Shown here in pieces: positions 33,769 to 42,782 of a stretch of DNA of 64,000 nt. Both the position numbers and the translations under genes were made by a program. Under the pieces are notes generated by a model. It made no database searches, was not told the DNA's origin, and saw only the letters and a list, made by a program, of their open reading frames with translations. Origin of the DNA: Streptosporangium subroseum (GTDB lineage: Bacteria > Actinomycetota > Actinomycetes > Streptosporangiales > Streptosporangiaceae); NCBI RefSeq assembly GCF_900188345.1, contig NZ_FZOD01000046.1:1-64000 (forward strand), given 5' to 3'. Numbering within the stretch: position 1 is the first letter of the stretch; each line of letters starts with the position of its first letter.

Positions 33769-34565
33769 ACGTCCTCCGCGAGGCAGACCTGGACGCCTTC
33801 GTCGAGCGCGGCTTCTGCGTCCTGCGCGGAGCCTTCGACGCCCGGCGGGCCCCGGCCGCACGAGCCCGCGTGTGGCGGCGGATGGAGGAGAAGGCCGGCA
33901 TCCGCGAGGACGACCCCGCCACCTGGCCGGGGGCCTACGACATCGAGGAGCGACTGGCCGTCCCCGAGGTGCTCGACTGCTTCACCGACAGGCTCGCGGC
34001 CGCGATCGAGGAGCTCGTCGGCCCCGGGCGCTGGCGGGGCCTGCGCGAATGGGGCTTCTGGCCGGTCAACTTCTCCTACGGGGCCCGGCTTCCGTACGCC
34101 ATTCCCACCGAGGGGTGGCACATCGACGGCAACTGGTTCCGGCACACGATCGACGCCCCGAACCAGGGTCTGCTGCTGATCGGGCTCTTCTCCGACGTCG
34201 CTCCCCGTGAAGGCGGCACCCTCGTGGCACAGGGATCCCACCGGCGTACGGCACGCGTGCTCGGTGAGCATCCCGGCGGGCTCACCCACCTGGAGCTGTT
34301 CGAAGCGGTCCTGGCCGAGCCCATCGGCAACTTCCACGAGCTGACCGGGGAGGCGGGCGACGTGGTCCTCGCGCACCCCTTCCTGTTCCACAGCCGTGGA
34401 TACAAGCACGGCGGGCCGCCGCGCTTCATCAGCAACACGGAGGCCAACCTGGTGGCACCCCTGCGCCTGCGCGGCCTGGATCTCTCCGTCCTGGAGCGGT
34501 CGGTGCGGTCGGCGCTCACCGGCCCGCCGCCCCGCTTCGACGCCCCCCAGCGCTGCCGCTTCTGA
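33765..34565 (+). CDS. Phytanoyl-CoA dioxygenase (PhyH)-like Fe(II)/2-oxoglutarate oxygenase
   Basis: A 266-residue protein beginning at GTG 33765, overlapping the previous stop by GTGA. DLDAFVERGFCVLRGAFDARRA is the typical N-terminus of PhyH-like enzymes; EGWHIDGNW gives the HxD facial triad, EGGTLVAQGSHRR the strand between, and AHPFLFHSRG the third ligand. A Gly-Pro-rich segment ends the protein (RCRF). It closes the five-fold-coupled operon. Hydroxylation of a peptide-borne residue is the inferred role. Confidence 0.75.
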   Translation: MNVLREADLDAFVERGFCVLRGAFDARRAPAARARVWRRMEEKAGIREDDPATWPGAYDIEERLAVPEVLDCFTDRLAAAIEELVGPGRWRGLREWGFWPVNFSYGARLPYAIPTEGWHIDGNWFRHTIDAPNQGLLLIGLFSDVAPREGGTLVAQGSHRRTARVLGEHPGGLTHLELFEAVLAEPIGNFHELTGEAGDVVLAHPFLFHSRGYKHGGPPRFISNTEANLVAPLRLRGLDLSVLERSVRSALTGPPPRFDAPQRCRF

Positions 34566-34568
34566 TCC

Positions 34569-34875
34569 CTAGCCCCCCGCCGACCCCCCTCTGATCCGTT
34601 CCAGATGCGATCGCACCATCTCGGTGAAGGGATTCCCCGGGTCGGGAAGCCGGGCGAAAGTGTCCAGAGCTCGTACGCGAGGGCGGAGCGGGAGTTCAGA
34701 GTGGTTGTGTGGCCTGGGCCCAGTGTTCTCTCGCAGTCGGCGACCAGGGCCTGTCCCCAGTCAACGGCACGGGCGACGTCGGAAATGGCGTTCAGGTGAC
34801 GCAGCACCCACAGCCGGAGATGGAGCACCGGCTCGGCGACACGGGGGCCGGGCCGGTGATACCTTTCCGCCATGA
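34569..34875 (-). pseudogene. Decayed TPR-repeat protein fragment
   Basis: On the minus strand, one frame encodes DCERTLGPGHTTTLNSRSALAYEL, a recognisable tetratricopeptide repeat of the kind ERVLGPDHPDTLTSRNNLAYAY, while the next frame continues with ALDTFARLPDPGNPFTEMVR and a stop codon at 34571-34569. The frame change between the two halves and the lack of an intact start show that the gene has decayed. The rest of the 34566-35015 spacer shows no other gene. Confidence 0.65.
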
Positions 34876-35015
34876 TGATGCGTTCGAACCAGTGGTGGCC
34901 CGCCTTGTAGGCGGTCCACGGGTTCCAGCGCACCACCGGCCGCCTCGACGAGGCGGCCGTCGTCGTTTCCACAGGCAGCCGCCGCGTCGAGTCCTCGACA
35001 TCGGAGACGTCAGAG

Positions 35016-36086
35016 ATGACCGAAGCACAATCCCACCCGCCGGCAGATCGTACGACCTGGCCCGCGCTTCTCAACGCGCTCCTCGACGGTGAGCCGCTGC
35101 CGGACGCCGCGACCGCGTGGGCGGCGGGCCAGATCAGGACCGGTGCGGCGACCGCCGCGCAGATCGCCGGCTTCGCCGTCGCCCTGCGGGCCAAAGGGGA
35201 GACCGTCGCCGAGGTGTCGGGGCTCGCCGAGGGCATGTTCGGCCACGGCATCCAGGTCTCCGGCGACCTGGTCGACCTGGTCGGCACCGGCGGGGACCAG
35301 GCCCACACCGTCAACATCTCCACCATGGCCGCCGTCGTCGCGGCGGCCGCCGGAGTGAAGATGGTCAAGCACGGTGGGCGGGCGGCCTCGTCCTCCTCCG
35401 GTTCCGCGGACGTTCTGGAGGAGCTGGGAGTGGTGATCACCCTGCCGCCGGAGCAGACCGCGCTGGTCGCCGAGGAGGTCGGCATCACCTTCTGCTTCGC
35501 CCCGCTCTTTCATCCGGGTATGAAACACACGGCCGACGCGAGGCGCGAGCTCGGCATTCCGACGGTGTTCAACTTTCTCGGCCCGCTCCTCAATCCCGCC
35601 CGGCCCGGGGCGCAGGCGGTCGGCGTCGCCCACCCGCGGATGGCCGCGATCATCGCGGGCGTTCTCGCCGGACGCGGCGGCTCGTCGCTGGTCTTCCGCG
35701 GTGACGACGGGCTGGACGAGCTCACCACGTCAGGCCCCTCGACGGTCTGGGTGGTACGGCACGGCACGGTGACCGAGACCCGGTTCGACCCCGCCGAGCT
35801 GGGCATCGCCCCCGCCACCCTCAAGGACCTTCGCGGCGAGGACGCCGTCCACAACGCCCGGGTCGCCCGCGCGGTGCTGGCGGGAGAACCGGGACCGGTG
35901 CGCGACATCGTGCTGCTCAACGCCGCCGCCGCCGTCGTGGCGGCCGAGGGCGTCCCGGCTCCGGACGCTCTCACCGAGACGATCCGGCAGGCCTGCAAGC
36001 GCGCCGCCGAGGCCGTCGACTCCGGCGCGGCCTCGGCACTTCTGGACCGCTGGATCGACGTCAGCCGCTCACTGCGCCCCGCGTGA
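35016..36086 (+). CDS. trpD: Anthranilate phosphoribosyltransferase
   Basis: A 356-residue TrpD, which transfers the phosphoribosyl group of PRPP to anthranilate in tryptophan biosynthesis. GTGGDQAHTVNIST (PRPP site), KHGGRAASSSSGSADVLEELG, and FNFLGPLLNPARPGAQAVGV are the family signatures; the second carries KHGG where KHGN is more usual. No other trp gene is nearby, which is common in actinobacteria. ATG 35016 fits the family N-terminus. Confidence 0.93.
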   Translation: MTEAQSHPPADRTTWPALLNALLDGEPLPDAATAWAAGQIRTGAATAAQIAGFAVALRAKGETVAEVSGLAEGMFGHGIQVSGDLVDLVGTGGDQAHTVNISTMAAVVAAAAGVKMVKHGGRAASSSSGSADVLEELGVVITLPPEQTALVAEEVGITFCFAPLFHPGMKHTADARRELGIPTVFNFLGPLLNPARPGAQAVGVAHPRMAAIIAGVLAGRGGSSLVFRGDDGLDELTTSGPSTVWVVRHGTVTETRFDPAELGIAPATLKDLRGEDAVHNARVARAVLAGEPGPVRDIVLLNAAAAVVAAEGVPAPDALTETIRQACKRAAEAVDSGAASALLDRWIDVSRSLRPA

Positions 36087-36194
36087 GCCACCCGATCCCG
36101 CGATCGACCAGGACGCGGATGTTCAGACTCTGAAACGGCTCCGGCAGGTCACGGAGGTGGAGCGGTCGCCGGAGCGGCAGCGGGTTTTCCTGGA

Positions 36195-36782
36195 TCACGG
36201 CTTGGGGATCGGGGCCGTTCCGGCGGGGCGGTCGTCCTCGTCGGCCATGACGTGGTCGCCGTTCTCCAGCCTTGCGATCAGCCCGCGTGCCCAGTCGGCG
36301 CCGCTCGCGGTGGACCACGCCTGCATGCCGAGCAGCTCCCGGATGTGGGACGGCTCTCCCCGCCCGGCGGCTCGGTCCAGGATCTCCGCATGCTCCGCCT
36401 CCATCGCGCGGAGCCTCTCCCTGAGCAGGGCGATCGCCTCTTTCCTCGGCAGCGCGGGCAGCAGCGCCAGAGCCGCTCCCAGCGTCTCCGGACGGTGGTC
36501 CGGACGGCTGAGGGCGCTGCGGAGGAGGCGCAGGAACTCGGCCGTTCCCTTCGTGGTGATCTTGTAGTCGATGCGTTCCGGCGACTCGTGGATCTCGCCG
36601 GCGTCCAGCAGGCCTTCCCTGGCGAGCTGCCTGAGCGACTGGTAGATCGAGCCCGGTTTCAGCCCGGCCCACTTCCCGGCTCCCCATGACTCCAGCTCGG
36701 CGTTCACCAGATGGCCGTTCGCCTGCCCGTGTGTGCGCACCACTCCGAGAAGCAGCAGTCGCGTCGCCGACATCGTCGTCAT
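36195..36782 (-). CDS. PadR family transcriptional regulator
   Basis: A 195-residue regulator with the PadR winged helix (SATRLLLLGVVRTHGQANGHLV, WAGLKPGSIYQSLRQLAREGLL) and a helical C-terminal dimerisation part (RLRAMEAEHAEILDRA). It lies downstream of the glycosidase gene on the same strand and converges on trpD. Target genes are not evident. Confidence 0.88.
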   Translation of the reverse strand: MTTMSATRLLLLGVVRTHGQANGHLVNAELESWGAGKWAGLKPGSIYQSLRQLAREGLLDAGEIHESPERIDYKITTKGTAEFLRLLRSALSRPDHRPETLGAALALLPALPRKEAIALLRERLRAMEAEHAEILDRAAGRGEPSHIRELLGMQAWSTASGADWARGLIARLENGDHVMADEDDRPAGTAPIPKP

Positions 36783-36927
36783 CGCCCACCCATCGCCAAA
36801 CGTCCGCGTGCGGCACCGGCGAGGTCGCTGAACCAGCCAGCCGTACGTCCTGTCCAGGCTAAACCCGGCCGGGGAGCACTCTCCCTCGCGACGGGGACGC
36901 GGCCGCGCTGTCTGCCGCTCCCGCGGT

Positions 36928-39900
36928 TCAGGTGACCTGGTGTGGGCCGGGGCTCGCGGCGTCCTCCGTTCTCAGGATCACGGGGCCGAACAGGCCCGTC
37001 ACGCGCTGGCCGGGGAAGATGAAGTGGGTGGGGCTGACCGCGTCGAGGTAGGGGGCCAGCGTGCCCAGCACGAGGATCTCGATCGTGCTCTCCTCCGCGT
37101 CCAGGTTCAGGTCGAAGGTGTACGGCCAGCAGACGCGCACCCCCGCCGAACGCCCGTTCACGATCACCTCCGCCGTGCCGCGCACCCGTCCCAGATCGAG
37201 CCGCGCCCGCCCGGGGTGCCGGAGAGTGGTCCGGTAGCGGACGCCGCCGCTGTATCCGGCCAGACCCTGCGACTCCCAGTCGCCCAGCCTGATCCGTCCG
37301 GGCCCGCAGGCGAACCTGACCGGTCCGGCCAGAGCCGCGCCGTCCTGGAAGCCGGGACGGGTCGTCACCTGGAATTCGGCCCGGCGGGCCGAGCCGTCGA
37401 GGACGGCCGGGAGACCGGATTCGACGCCGTCGACGAGGACCCGGACCGGGCCGTGCGCGTCGGCCTCCATCAGCGTCGCGCCCGGCGGGACGTCCACGAG
37501 GAACCGCTCGACCCGCTCCGCCGAGTCCGGCACCGCGAAGGTCGCGGGCAGGGCGGTGGCGCGCGCGTCGATCCATCCGGCCTCGGGCAGCGGGTGCGGG
37601 CGGGGACGGAGGTGGAGCGCGGCGGGGTCGCCGTGCTGGCGTCGCCGTACGGGAGGACGGCTCGACCAGCCGGGACCGGAGACCACCAGGCCGTCGACGA
37701 GCACGGCCCCCTCCGACTCCACCCGGATCGTGTTGGGACCGGGACGAAGCAGGTGCGACACGTTGTAACGGCGTACGCGCGGGATGTCCGCCTCCGCGTA
37801 CGGGTCGAACCCGCCCTGCCGCCCGGCCTCGGTGCCGTTCACCAGCACCAGGCAGGTCGCGGTGGAGGCGACCTGGAGTGTCCCCTCCTCTGCCTCGACG
37901 ACCGTCTCCATGTCGGGACCGGTGATCCACTCGGGCCTGCGGGCGGCTCCCGGGTCCGCCGTCAGGGACACGTGCGCCCGCAGCGTGAGGAGGTCCTCGT
38001 CGGGGGTGAGCCGGAGTTCCAGCAGGTGCTCGCCGGGGGCGAGCGGGGCCGGGCAGACGGCGAGGTATCCGGAGTCGTCGAGGGGGAGTTCCACCCCGTC
38101 CACCCAGACCTCCTTCGCCGTCGCCGCCCCCACGACCAGCCAGGCCTCCGGTGAGCCGGGGACGGTGACGTGGGTGCGGAACCATGCGGCCCGGCCCGCG
38201 GGGACGGGGCCGAAGTCGAGGAACTCCTCGGGAACGTGCCCCTTCGGGCCCAGCGTGTCGCGGTGGATCGGGTCCTTGCGCAGGCCGCGCGAGGTCGACC
38301 AGACCGCGGGCTGCCAGTCGCCGTCGCCGGTCCGCTGCAGGCCGTGCGGACCGAACGTCACGTGCACGGGGTCGCCGTCCGGCGTCTCCACCTCCCACCG
38401 CTCGATGGTGGCGGACGTGCCGAAGTCGCCCCAGGTGTCGTCGAGCGTCGGCACGAGCTCCATGTCCCACTCGTCGCCGAGGTCGATCTCCCGCGCGTAC
38501 GGCTCGCGCCGCGCTCCGGGGTCTGCCGCTGAACTCAAGGGTTCGGCGCCTCTCCCCGGGTCTGTCCGCTCGGTGGTCGCGTCCCGAGCCGCCTCCTCGG
38601 AGAACGTCTCCGGGGAGGCGGAGGGCGTCCCTGGGGCAGAGAGCTCGGAGGATGTTTCGGGGGTGGAGGGCTCGGAGGGCGTCCCGGGGACGGAGGGCTC
38701 GGAGGGTGTCCCAGGGATGGAGGGCTCGGAGGGCGTCCCAGGGATGGAGGGCTCGAAGGACGTTCCGGGGACGGGGAGCCCGGGGACCGTCCCCGGGGCG
38801 GGGAACAGGAGGAGGGCGGCGGGGCCGTCGTCGAAGGGGACGGTCACCTCGACGACGTCGTCGGCGACGGTGTACGGCAGGGGGCGGGGTTCGCCCCCGA
38901 AGGGACTCGCCAGCAGCGGGGCGCCCGTCACGCCGCGGACCCGTACCCGTATCTCCCGCCGGTAGCGGCCGGGGTCGAAGTCGCAGGTCGCGTCCAGCCA
39001 GCCCAGCTCGACGCCGCGTTCGTCCGGCTTGCCGACGCTGATCTCGCTCGCCCGCGGGAACGCGGCGGTCAGGAAGACCACGGTCGTGCCGTCCACCTCG
39101 CGCACCAGGGGCGGCACGGGAGCCTCGACCCGGGGGACGAACCCCGCCAGGGCCCGCTCCAGATCCGCGGCCGACGCGGCGAAGCGCGCGGTCCCCTCCT
39201 CGAAGTGCCTGCGGAGCCGCGGCGAGTCGGGAAGCGCCTCGACGGCGATCAGCCGGCCGCCGGCCGCCGCGAACGCGTCCAGGCGCTCGGCGACGACCTC
39301 GTCGAGCACGGTGGCCGCCGGGAGGACGATGACCCCGTACGACTCGGTGGACACCTCAAGCCTGCCGCCCGTGACCACCGCGCGCTGGATCGACTCGTCG
39401 TCGATCACGTCGGCGTCCAGGCAGAGCCGGTCGAGCGCCCCGGGAACGGTCTGGAACCACGCCATGTCGCCCACGAGCTCCCGGTAGACCCGCTGCGCCC
39501 GCGCAGCGGCGTCCCATGCACCGTCTCCGGTCGCTCGCTCGTTGTCTGCGATGGTGTCCCGCGCGCCGTCTCCGGATCCCGCCTGGGTGGTGGCTCGCTC
39601 GTTGTCTGCGGTGGTGTCCCGCGCGCCGTCTCCGGATCCCGACCGTGCCGCGGTGTCCCGGCCGTCGTTTTTGGACGTCCGTACGGCGACGTCCCGCCCG
39701 CTGTCTCCGGATCCCGTCTGGGCGGTGGCCGTGGGGAACAGGACCGCGACGTCGCAGAGGTGGCGGCCCAGGGAGAGCACCGCGCACAGGCGGGTGACCG
39801 CGTCGGCGAAGACGCGGTGGTGCCGCCAGTACGGCTGGCGCCAGTCGGTCGACGGCGGCGCCCACTCCCACCAGCCGGCCCTCGTCGTGTAGTAGACCGC

Positions 39901-40866
39901 GTGCGGGTTGTAGAGATTGGCCCCCGCCCGCAGCCAGGGCAGCAGCCAGTCGAACGTCTCCTCCAGCGTGCCGCCCCAGCCGCTGGAGTGGAACGCCTCG
40001 ATCCACGTGCGCGGCCGGCCGTACAGGTGGGCGAGGGAGGAGTGCACCCGGGCGTCGCCGTGGTGGTCGGAGCCGGGCGCGCTGAACCAGCGGTGCGTGC
40101 GCGTGTAGTCGGCGTACAGCTCGACGCCCTCCACGGGGTGTCCCGCGCGGGCCGGGTCCTGCTGGTCGCAGCCGTTCAGCAGGCCGTGCTCGGCGTGCCA
40201 CTCCGACAGCGGCCGGAAGAACGCCTCCTCGGCGAGTTCGGCCCTGGTCCGCTGGTAGTCGCGCCAGACGGCGGGACCGCCGTCCTGGGAGAACGGGTAG
40301 CCGCGCCTGGCGAGGAACTCCTCGGCGAACGTCGCCGACCACGTGGGCATCGACGGCAGCTCGTCCTGGAACGAGCCGACGATCACGCTGCCGAACCGGT
40401 GGCCCAGCCGTCGCGCGAACTCGCCGTGCACCCGGTCGAGCAGCACCTCGCACGCCCTGGGGGACAGGTAGTCGAAGCCGCGGGAGGAGATCGAGCCGTC
40501 GGCGGCGAGCCACTGCCCGGCGAAGCCCGGGTTCTCCTGCACCAGCCGGGCCTGCAGGTCGGCGCCGGAGAAACCCAGCTGGTCGTAGAACCACAGGCGG
40601 GCGCCGATCTCCAGGGCGTCCTCGCAGACCCCGTCCAGCAGCTCCCACCAGTCCTCGGAGAGGAACGGCGGGTCGTCGGCGTCGGCGCCGAACAGCGGGC
40701 CGGACGGGGCCAGGTTCAGGATGACCAGGTTGTGCACGCCGCCCGCGACGAGGCGCTCCATCTGCCAGCGCAGCCGGTCCCTGCGCAGCGGCTCACCGCT
40801 CCACCACCAGATCGCGGCGGGAGAGTGGCTGCGGGGCGGGTCGCGCAGCACGTCGAACACGTTCAT
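36928..40866 (-). CDS. GH106-like glycosidase (probable alpha-L-rhamnosidase) with repeat linkers
   Basis: A 1312-residue glycosidase with no signal peptide. ATG 40866 has GGAGG seven bases upstream. WWWSGEPLRRDRLRWQMERL and a long alpha/beta barrel region up to about 480 resemble family 106 rhamnosidases; the C-terminus (GDWESQGLAGYSGGVRYRTTL ... GTAEVIVNGRSAGVRVCWPY) is a GH2-like beta-sandwich also seen there. Two low-complexity inserts interrupt the protein: a GSGDGARDT-type repeat (about 39520-39720) and a PGTPSEPS repeat (about 38600-38780). The neighbouring ABC transporter and GH78 enzyme support rhamnoside breakdown. The family call is by motif only. Confidence 0.7.
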   Translation of the reverse strand: MNVFDVLRDPPRSHSPAAIWWWSGEPLRRDRLRWQMERLVAGGVHNLVILNLAPSGPLFGADADDPPFLSEDWWELLDGVCEDALEIGARLWFYDQLGFSGADLQARLVQENPGFAGQWLAADGSISSRGFDYLSPRACEVLLDRVHGEFARRLGHRFGSVIVGSFQDELPSMPTWSATFAEEFLARRGYPFSQDGGPAVWRDYQRTRAELAEEAFFRPLSEWHAEHGLLNGCDQQDPARAGHPVEGVELYADYTRTHRWFSAPGSDHHGDARVHSSLAHLYGRPRTWIEAFHSSGWGGTLEETFDWLLPWLRAGANLYNPHAVYYTTRAGWWEWAPPSTDWRQPYWRHHRVFADAVTRLCAVLSLGRHLCDVAVLFPTATAQTGSGDSGRDVAVRTSKNDGRDTAARSGSGDGARDTTADNERATTQAGSGDGARDTIADNERATGDGAWDAAARAQRVYRELVGDMAWFQTVPGALDRLCLDADVIDDESIQRAVVTGGRLEVSTESYGVIVLPAATVLDEVVAERLDAFAAAGGRLIAVEALPDSPRLRRHFEEGTARFAASAADLERALAGFVPRVEAPVPPLVREVDGTTVVFLTAAFPRASEISVGKPDERGVELGWLDATCDFDPGRYRREIRVRVRGVTGAPLLASPFGGEPRPLPYTVADDVVEVTVPFDDGPAALLLFPAPGTVPGLPVPGTSFEPSIPGTPSEPSIPGTPSEPSVPGTPSEPSTPETSSELSAPGTPSASPETFSEEAARDATTERTDPGRGAEPLSSAADPGARREPYAREIDLGDEWDMELVPTLDDTWGDFGTSATIERWEVETPDGDPVHVTFGPHGLQRTGDGDWQPAVWSTSRGLRKDPIHRDTLGPKGHVPEEFLDFGPVPAGRAAWFRTHVTVPGSPEAWLVVGAATAKEVWVDGVELPLDDSGYLAVCPAPLAPGEHLLELRLTPDEDLLTLRAHVSLTADPGAARRPEWITGPDMETVVEAEEGTLQVASTATCLVLVNGTEAGRQGGFDPYAEADIPRVRRYNVSHLLRPGPNTIRVESEGAVLVDGLVVSGPGWSSRPPVRRRQHGDPAALHLRPRPHPLPEAGWIDARATALPATFAVPDSAERVERFLVDVPPGATLMEADAHGPVRVLVDGVESGLPAVLDGSARRAEFQVTTRPGFQDGAALAGPVRFACGPGRIRLGDWESQGLAGYSGGVRYRTTLRHPGRARLDLGRVRGTAEVIVNGRSAGVRVCWPYTFDLNLDAEESTIEILVLGTLAPYLDAVSPTHFIFPGQRVTGLFGPVILRTEDAASPGPHQVT

Positions 40867-40904
40867 CGAATACCTCCGGCGCGGCGCGGGCCGCGGAAAA
40901 TGGG

Positions 40905-41720
40905 TCAGCCCTTCAGGCCGCTGGAGAAGCCCTTGATCACATACTTCTGCAGCACCAGGAAGACGACCACGATCGGCAGCGCGCCCAGCACCAGCCCCGC
41001 GAAGACCAGGCCGTAGTCGGAGACGTACTGGCCGACGAAGGCGAAGACGCTCACCGGGATCGTCTCGAACCCGGAACCGCCGAGGTAGAGCAGCGGGGTG
41101 AAGAAGTCGTTCCAGATGAACACGGCGTTGAGGATCAGCACCGTGCCGGTGATCGGCCGCAGCAGCGGGAAGACGACCTTGGTGAAGGCCGTCAGGTGCG
41201 AGGCGCCGTCGATCTGGGCGGCGCTCGCGTACTCGCGGGGGAGCGCCCGGATGAAACCGGTGTAGAGGAAGATCGTGAACGGCATCTGGACGCCGGTGTA
41301 GAAAATGATCATCCCCGCGTGCGTGCCGATCAGGCCCAGGTCGCTGACCAGCTCGTACAGCGGGATCATGCCGAGCTGGAACGGCAGCACGATGCCGAGC
41401 AGGAACAGGATGTACAGCCCGTAACCGAGCCGGGTCGCGGTCCGCGCCAGGAAGTAGGCGGCGAACGAGCCCAGCGCGATCAGCGCGATCAGGCTGGCCA
41501 CCGTGATCAGCGTGCTGTTCATCAGGGACGGGCCGAGCGCCGCCGCCGACCACGCCTCGGTGAAGTTGGCCGTGGTCGGCGGGTTCGGCAGCGAGAGCGG
41601 GGTCTGCGAGATCTGGTCGGGGCTCTTCAGCGACAGGGTGACCAGCGCGTAGACGGGGAAGAGGAACGCCACCGCCACCGCGATCATGACGATTTCCAGC
41701 AGGAAGGTCCTGGACCTCAC
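40905..41720 (-). CDS. Carbohydrate ABC transporter permease (MalG-like)
   Basis: A 271-residue permease with six hydrophobic segments and the EAA-loop motif EYASAAQIDGASHLTAFTKVVFPLLRP. The GTG start at 41720 has GGGAGG upstream and overlaps the stop of the MalF-like gene by GTGA, so translation is coupled. It forms the membrane channel together with that protein. Confidence 0.9.
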   Translation of the reverse strand: MRSRTFLLEIVMIAVAVAFLFPVYALVTLSLKSPDQISQTPLSLPNPPTTANFTEAWSAAALGPSLMNSTLITVASLIALIALGSFAAYFLARTATRLGYGLYILFLLGIVLPFQLGMIPLYELVSDLGLIGTHAGMIIFYTGVQMPFTIFLYTGFIRALPREYASAAQIDGASHLTAFTKVVFPLLRPITGTVLILNAVFIWNDFFTPLLYLGGSGFETIPVSVFAFVGQYVSDYGLVFAGLVLGALPIVVVFLVLQKYVIKGFSSGLKG

Positions 41721-42640
41721 TGTGCTACCTCCCGGGAGCGCAGGTAGTAGATCTGCACGAGCGACACCGCCGCCACGAACAAGGCGAGCACGAGCGCGAT
41801 CGCCGTGCTGTAGCCGAACTTGCCGTAGACGAACGCCTGCTTGTACAGGACGGTCGACAGGGTCTCGGTGGCGTAGCCGGGACCGCCGTTGGTCGCCGCG
41901 AACACCTGGTCGAACAGCTTCAGCCCGCCGATCGTGGAGAGCATCAGGTTGATCGTCAGGGCCGGGGCGAGCAGCGGCCAGGTGACGTAGCGGAACCGCT
42001 GGAGCGTGCCCGCCCCGTCGATCATCGCGGCCTCGTGCAGCTCCTTCGGGACGCCCTCCAGACCGGCCAGGAAGATGACCATCGAGTAGCCGGCGTACTG
42101 CCACACGACCATGCCCGCGATCGACCACAGCGCGACCGACGGGTCGCCCAGCCAGTCGATGTCCAGGCCGAGCAGGCCGTTCAGGCCCGCGGAGGGGTCC
42201 GGGGTGTAGACGTACTTCCACAGGAAGGCGACCATGACCGGGCTGACCACGACGGGTGAGAAGAAGATCACCCGCAGCAGCGTCCTGCTCTTCAGCTTGG
42301 CGTGCACGCCGAGCGCCAGCAGCAGCCCCACGCCGTTCTGCACGACCAGGATCGCCACGGTCAGCAGGAGCGTGTTCCCGAGGGAGCCCATGACCTGCTC
42401 GTCGCCGAGGATCGCCCGGAAGTTCGCCAGGCCGACGAAGGACTTCCCCTCGCCGATCCCGCTCCAGTCGGTGAAGGCGTAGAAGACGCCCACGATGCTC
42501 GGGTAGAGCACGACCCCCGCGTAGACCAGCAGGGCGGGGACGGCGAACCACCAGGAGGGGGAGAACGAGGCCGCGCGCCTGGCCCGCCGTGCCCGCACGG
42601 CGGGCGGCGTCTCGACCGGCGGCTGGGTGGTCAGGGTCAC
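41717..42640 (-). CDS. Carbohydrate ABC transporter permease (MalF-like)
   Basis: A 307-residue permease with six hydrophobic segments, starting WWFAVPALLVYAGVVLYP, and the EAA-loop ELHEAAMIDGAGTLQRFRYVTWPLL. GTG 42640 is preferred because GGGAGA lies just upstream; an in-frame ATG at 42652 has no site. It follows the solute-binding protein gene after a 36-bp repeat block. No ATPase is encoded in the cluster, so a shared MsiK-type ATPase is expected elsewhere. Confidence 0.88.
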   Translation of the reverse strand: MTLTTQPPVETPPAVRARRARRAASFSPSWWFAVPALLVYAGVVLYPSIVGVFYAFTDWSGIGEGKSFVGLANFRAILGDEQVMGSLGNTLLLTVAILVVQNGVGLLLALGVHAKLKSRTLLRVIFFSPVVVSPVMVAFLWKYVYTPDPSAGLNGLLGLDIDWLGDPSVALWSIAGMVVWQYAGYSMVIFLAGLEGVPKELHEAAMIDGAGTLQRFRYVTWPLLAPALTINLMLSTIGGLKLFDQVFAATNGGPGYATETLSTVLYKQAFVYGKFGYSTAIALVLALFVAAVSLVQIYYLRSREVAQ

Positions 42641-42680
42641 GGGATCTCCCATCCGCCCGGAACGGCGTGCCGTCTCGCGC

Positions 42681-42770
42681 GGCCCGGGCCCGTCGCAGGG
42701 CCCAGGCTCGGCGCGTGGCCCGGGCCTGTCGCAGGGCCCAAGCCGGCCACGTGGCCCGGACCTGTCACGA
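42681..42770. repeat. 36-bp GC-rich repeats with hairpins between binding-protein and permease genes
   Basis: Two full units and a half unit (42681-42716, 42717-42752, 42753-42770). Each contains GGCCCGGGCC and the pairable GGGCCC, so stable stems can form in the transcript. The position between gene 1 and gene 2 of an ABC operon is where hairpins often lower expression of downstream permeases. Confidence 0.6.
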
Positions 42771-42782
42771 AGTGTGGACCGT

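Noticed and set aside
36928..41553. A single 1541-residue glycosidase starting upstream at 41553
   Set aside because: The extra N-terminus is the out-of-frame antisense-like reading of the permease gene; ATG 40866 has a good ribosome site and starts the domain.
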